From positions 76,748,001-76,812,000 of the forward strand of contig JAFFJZ010000001.1 of the NCBI GenBank assembly GCA_018340375.1: a stretch of 64,000 nucleotides of DNA, given 5' to 3'. This DNA comes from Gonatopus flavifemur. Taxonomy: Eukaryota; Arthropoda; Insecta; Hymenoptera; Dryinidae. Under the pieces are notes generated by a model that saw only the letters and a list, made by a program, of their open reading frames with translations, searched no databases and had not been told where the DNA came from. Position numbers and translations under genes: made by a program. This document shows, piece by piece, positions 59,465 through 64,000 of the stretch. Positions within the stretch are counted from its first letter, which is position 1; each line of letters opens with the position of its first letter.

Positions 59465-61260
59465 CAACCCTCTTCTAAACGACAGGCGGCTGTACGTGAA
59501 ACTTCAAACTCGAGGAAAGATCCTGGAAGGAGTTTTACTGTGCGATAGGAATAAGGATACTACTTGCATCCGTCTCTTTCGTTTTCGAGGGGAGAAGTCG
59601 TGTGCTCTGGCGAATAAAGAAATGAAAGATCCGAGTAGATGAGTGTCGATCTATGTTGCACCCTCGCACAAAAGCAAATTTTTCGCTAGGCTCTTTTGTA
59701 AAAACTGAAATTCTATATGAAGTTATTCACAATTTTATAAATGTTCCATCAAATTTCAGTTTGTAGTTCAAACTATGAGACATTCCGTCATCTAATTTTT
59801 GAGATACTCAAAGTTACATTCAAATGTTGCTGAAGGCTGAATTGTTTATTGAAACGAATGAATAATCGAATAACGAAATACTCAGACTCAACTTCAATTG
59901 AAGACCCAAAATCTTGCAACACATTCTTTGAAGGAGTGAATTCGAGGGAATAAATAACGAGGATTTATCATGTTTTGTGAATTTGAATTTTTGTTTCATA
60001 TATTGTAGAAATTCAAAACATACGTCAAGTACAGTTTTTTAATACAAAAAACTAGATGATTACATATCTTATACTTTGAGTTACGAACTAGAAATTCTTG
60101 ATAGAATAATTTTGTAAGAATTTTATTTTTTACAGAAAGGCCAGAATGACAAAAAAAGAAGGACAAAATATGTACATAATACATAAATAATAATAATAAA
60201 AGGATATCAAATTAATATACACTTGAAGCAGAATGTAATGTAAATCCACCATTGATGAAAATAAATTCATATTGAATACAAGTTGAATCCGCTACAAATT
60301 CCCTATAAAGTTGCGATACAAGATCTAAACATCGAGTTGTTCATCAGGTGTCAATTATGAATCTAATATACTTTTTTTACACTGTAAAAAATATATGTGA
60401 TATTACAAAATGACATGGTATATTATGCAAATTCATATCAAATTAGCAAGACCTTGATATTCTGTTTTCTGTTATCTGTTACAATGTAAATTCACAAAAG
60501 CTATAAATATTCATATTGTAAATGAGACAAATTTTTACATTGTATAGTAAGTATTGATACTTTCCATGCTCAATTTTTTAAATCTATGAAACATTAAACT
60601 ACTTATCGGGGAATTTTACATGAAAATTTTGTAGTGCAATGATCCACGTTCGCGTATGAGAATCATTTCTTGAAAATATCCTATAAAATTTAGTGACGAA
60701 TACTCAATATTTTCTTTTGATTGAATTAAATTTCATTACATGACATACATTTCTTTGTTTGTTAATCAAATTTTCTAGATAAAAAAAAAAAGAGTATTGC
60801 TCGAGAGAGATAAAGAAATTAATTTCAAAATAATGTCCCTATATTTCTCTCTCTCATTAACCAGCCTCAATTTTGCACTAAATATTCTTATACTATTCAA
60901 ATTATTCTGAAAAATTTATAGATATACAGGAGTGTGCTTTATAAAAAAAAATCAGATTGAAACCTCATCGGCGTCACTGATTTTTCATCATTGCTGATCG
61001 CTTCTTATTGAAAGCAATAGGTTTTGTGACGAGTTCAAAGGATGGATATCAGTGGTAGATTTAAATTACATTGTGCCCCAGAGCCAAGTCATTCTGACAT
61101 ACTTGTTATATTATTATTGATGTATTATACATAGGATTTTCACTGTCACAATGAGGACTGTTTGAGAATTTTTCCCAAAGGGTTGCATCATTTTCTTCCT
61201 CGATGATCTTGAAGAATGTTGAAAAATGTACTCTCAAGTTTACTCATTCATGGATCAAAT
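59465..61260. other. Intergenic, AT-rich
   Basis: No supported gene apart from the MITE copy at 59838-59998. A weak inverted pair (ACACTGTAAAAAATAT against TTTTTACATTGTATAG) spans about 60378-60550. Confidence 0.45.
59838..59998. mobile_element. MITE, GTTTATTGAAACGA family, copy 3
   Basis: Contains GAATTGTTTATTGAAACGAA, AATCGAATAACGAAATACTC and the GTGAATTTGAATTTTTGTTTC tail aligned with copy 2's right end. Confidence 0.65.
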
Positions 61261-61515
61261 GAAGGATCGACGGTCTAAACCTGTTAACTGACATTTCAGA
61301 AATTTTACACGGCGAAGAAAAGTTGATCCAGATCTTTCAATTTTCATTCAAATGATCTGAAATTTGGAAGTATCATTCACCCTTGTAACCCGAAGAAAAA
61401 ACTTTTCACTAGACTAGGAAAATATCAAAAATTAAAGAAATGCCAACGTTTGTTCTTCGCCGTGTAAAATTTCTGAAATGTCAGTTAACAGGTTTAGACC
61501 GTCGACCCTTCAAAT
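61261..61515. mobile_element. MITE with near-identical ~60-bp inverted arms
   Basis: Left arm 61261-61320 and right arm 61453-61515 are inverted copies with almost no mismatches: GAAGG(A/G)TCGACGGTC, TAAACCTGTTAACTGACATT, TCAGAAATTTTACACGGCGA. The loop is ~130 bases and non-coding. The close match of the arms suggests recent insertion or conversion. Flanks (CAAAT / ATTTG) are themselves complementary, so the true end is uncertain. Confidence 0.85.
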
Positions 61516-63030
61516 GTAATATCGCTGAAATTCTCTTTGAAAATTTACCCATCATTTCAAGCACTTTCTCATTCGAAATGTTATCCGTCAATCATTTTCT
61601 GTAACACTGCATTTCTTCAAGAATCTCTGTTCAGCTTTCACAGATATACAGCAACCTACTTTATTACAAATTCATTCAATAATTTATGATATTTCAAGAT
61701 TCTTCCATCAACTCAGAACTATTTAGAGCGATTAGAAAATGGACAAAATTTTGCTGAGTGGTTTTTTTAGTAGTTTTGGGCTTTTGAAAGGATTTGACTC
61801 TAAATATAAATTCAAAGCCCAAAACATATTCTCAAACATGAAAAAATAAGTTATACAAATTATCGATATCTGTAGTTTAATATGTTTATAATCGTTTGCA
61901 TAATTCTTAGGAATCATTTGTGGTTTCAATTCCATATTCAAAGCTCAATTTTAGCAATGTACTTCGTCACTGCGGATTCAAGATTCGTATTTATTGCTTA
62001 GTTTGATCAGAAAGTATGTAGTAAAATTTTGCCCATTCTTCGAAAGATTCCATGGCCCTTAAACTATGCGTAACAAGGTATTCACCATTAATATTGGACA
62101 CGGATGTCAGAAGTTCATAAAGCTTCTGGATTTAGGTGTTTGCTCGGTAGCTCGAATCATCCAAATGTTCCTAATGAAATATTTTTCTTCTTGTGTCCTC
62201 CACCAAGTTAGTAAATGATATTTCATTTATACCTCTGTATCATGAATTTATGAAAATCATTTGATTGTGGTCACTCTCAATCTCATAACCTCATTCGATT
62301 CACATCTAAAACAAAAATATGAAACAAAGTAAACATTGTATCGAAGCATAAGTATACTGTAGAAAATGAAAATGAATTTTACAAACTCTAATGATATTGT
62401 TACAGAGTAACTGTTATAATATTACCACATTGAGTATAATGGAATCGCAGTTTTAAGGTTGCAAAGTTGTACTTTGTCGTTGAAACTTATATAAGATTTA
62501 TATAAGAGGATTTATAAATTGTATTTATTCTCTGCTCCGAGTAATCGAGTAGCCAAACACAAATAAATCATAAACAGTGATAAAATCACAAATCTTGCAT
62601 ACAGGAGTGCTCAGAATAAAAAATTTAATAGTGAATATCCTATGTACTGAACGTAAGTAATTTTCTTACGTGTACTGAACTTAGTGAAAATACATTAATT
62701 TTTGTATTGTACAATAAATTGGAATTAGGAGAATGAAATATAATTAAAATAAAGTAAACTTATCTGAAATTGTGCTGGATCATGGTAACTGTTGTAGAAG
62801 GATCTCGTTGATTAATTAATTCATCTTCTTATTTACTTCCATTGGTCCTGGATGATCACTCACTTAACCTTAAATTTGAAAATTCTATAGTTGAATATGC
62901 TTGAGGTTTGAGTGATTTGGAGAAATAAAATCAGTATTACGTCTGAGAGGATATGATATTCAACACACGGTGATATAATATATATTATTATTGTCTCAAG
63001 AATAAAAATTATTTCTCATAAACATGTCTT
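61516..63030. other. Intergenic, AT-rich, no recognised gene
   Basis: Nothing coding is supported. A short direct repeat GTACTGAAC occurs twice at about 62643-62681. Confidence 0.45.
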
Positions 63031-63031
63031 T

Positions 63032-63210
63032 GAAGTTTGAATCGTTCATCGAAACGAGTCTAAAATTGAGAATAAATAACAAAGGTGAAAATGTGATTCT
63101 TTCTATTATTAGATACTGGTTACGCATAGTCCAGGAAAAATCAAATCACCTGTATTTTAGTATTTTTATATTCAATTGCAAATTCGTCTCAATAAATGAT
63201 TCAAACTTTA
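63032..63210. mobile_element. MITE, GTTTATTGAAACGA family, copy 4
   Basis: The left end AAGTTTGAATCGTTCATCGA and right end TCAATAAATGATTCAAACTT are inverted. Interior AATAACAAAGG resembles the other copies. More diverged internally. Confidence 0.6.
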
Positions 63211-63530
63211 GCGATATTTATAAAAACAAACGCTCTGCGCATGACATGAACGTATGTAATGACTCATCTAGGTTTCAATCTTTGAAATACATTAAAAACT
63301 TACGGTATGAGAGTAATCTCAGTCGTTTGCGAACTATAAGATTAGTAAGTAATTTTTTCCTGCCGATAGTGATACTAAGTAGAAAAAACTGACTAACCAT
63401 TTGTTTGGATAATATCGAAAACATCCAAAAATTACCAACAGTATATTGTACTTGTAGTATATATACACGGACATTACGCATGCGCGATATTCAAGTTGAC
63501 TGTCGAATCGAAAGAGGAGCGATTGCGATT

Positions 63531-63634
63531 ATAATTTTCTTAAATACCGCTAGGAGTAGCACGTTGTAGCAAAATTCTCGGGTTTGAAAGTGGATATCGT
63601 AGGGATCAAATAGCCGGTCGAAGCGAGAGAAAGC
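63531..63634 (+). promoter_or_regulatory. U1 upstream promoter block, copy 3
   Basis: 104 bases matching the flank of copy 2 (59361-59464, inverted). The proximal 52 bases are also shared with copy 1 (2468-2519). Confidence 0.6.
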
Positions 63635-63797
63635 ATACTTACCTGGCGCAGAGGCTACCGTGATCATGAAGGCGGTTCCTCCAGGGTGAGGCTCTTCCAT
63701 TGCACTACGGTTGAGCTGACCCTTGCGAATATCCCTAATGTGGATATCTCGGGCGTACAATTTTTGTTAGTCGGGACTGCGTTCGCGCTATCCCGGA
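63635..63797 (+). ncRNA. U1 snRNA: U1 small nuclear RNA, copy 3
   Basis: A 163-base U1 gene with ATACTTACCTG, GATCATGAAG, ATTGCAC, AATTTTTG and terminal CTATCCCGGA all intact. It has CCAGGGTGAGG, intermediate between copies 1 and 2 at the variable site. It is opposite in direction to copy 2, 4.3 kb away. The minus-strand open frame 63491-63760 and a plus-strand frame through its 3' half are artefacts. Confidence 0.96.
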
Positions 63798-63804
63798 TCA
63801 TATG

Positions 63805-63817
63805 TATGCAAACAAAT
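63805..63817 (+). promoter_or_regulatory. Candidate U1 3' box, copy 3
   Basis: TATGCAAACAAAT lies 7 bases after the RNA end, similar to the ATTTCAAACA motif after copies 1 and 2. Confidence 0.4.
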
Positions 63818-64000
63818 ATACAACCAATCCTGCTCTTCCTACATACGATATCATTCCAGCAAGGTTGTCAGTGCAATACACGATCCAAACAGCTTTTTTA
63901 CATTACATGTGGAAAAATGTCAACCCCATCATGTAAAGTACACCTTATAAGTAAAAAAAAAAACGTAAAATACTCAATTTTAGTTGGTAATTGACTTTAT

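Noticed and set aside
63491..63760. Minus-strand 89-residue frame and plus-strand 102-residue frame at 63686-63994
   Set aside because: Both overlap U1 copy 3 and share sequence only through it.

Overview
This window is animal nuclear DNA, almost certainly insect and perhaps hymenopteran (the order is a guess). It is AT-rich, with short GT-AG introns in compact genes, one 16.5-kb intron, microsatellites, many small palindromic transposon relics, and insect-type U1 snRNA genes. I found no bacterial-style operons, CRISPR arrays, tRNAs or rRNAs.

Layout. 1-962 (+) is the 3' end of the peroxin gene PEX16. 2520-2682 (+) is a U1 snRNA gene, followed by three fold-back elements (3.0-4.1 kb). 5234-7886 (+) is a ten-exon gene for a secreted, cysteine-rich, 617-residue protein of unknown function with an alanine-rich insert. 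8367-9668 is a 1.3-kb element with long terminal inverted repeats. 9.7-19 kb has no recognisable gene but holds a hAT-type MITE with a perfect 8-bp target duplication (13417-13739) and a concentric nest of inverted repeats (about 15.98-18.44 kb). 19321-44400 (+) is 14-3-3 epsilon, four coding exons plus a candidate alternative last exon at 41094-41152. Its first intron carries a hAT-type element with a second, TTAA-flanked MITE inside it (22360-22876). 47601-51606 (-) is a six-exon gene I assign to the PRR11 family. 54079-57330 (-) is mitochondrial malate dehydrogenase (Mdh2), five exons. Two more U1 genes lie at 59198-59360 (-) and 63635-63797 (+), with further MITEs between them.

The protein genes look like an ordinary housekeeping neighbourhood: peroxisome membrane biogenesis, phosphoprotein scaffolding, probable cell-cycle function and the TCA cycle. 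14-3-3 epsilon and the PRR11-like gene converge on a shared 3.2-kb stretch of 3' sequence. The three U1 genes share a 52-bp block directly upstream of the transcript, and two of them share 104 bp, so they appear to be functional dispersed copies. I did not find a convincing new biological system. The points most worth following are the alternative 14-3-3 epsilon tail, the insect PRR11-like gene, the concentric inverted repeats and the nested transposons.
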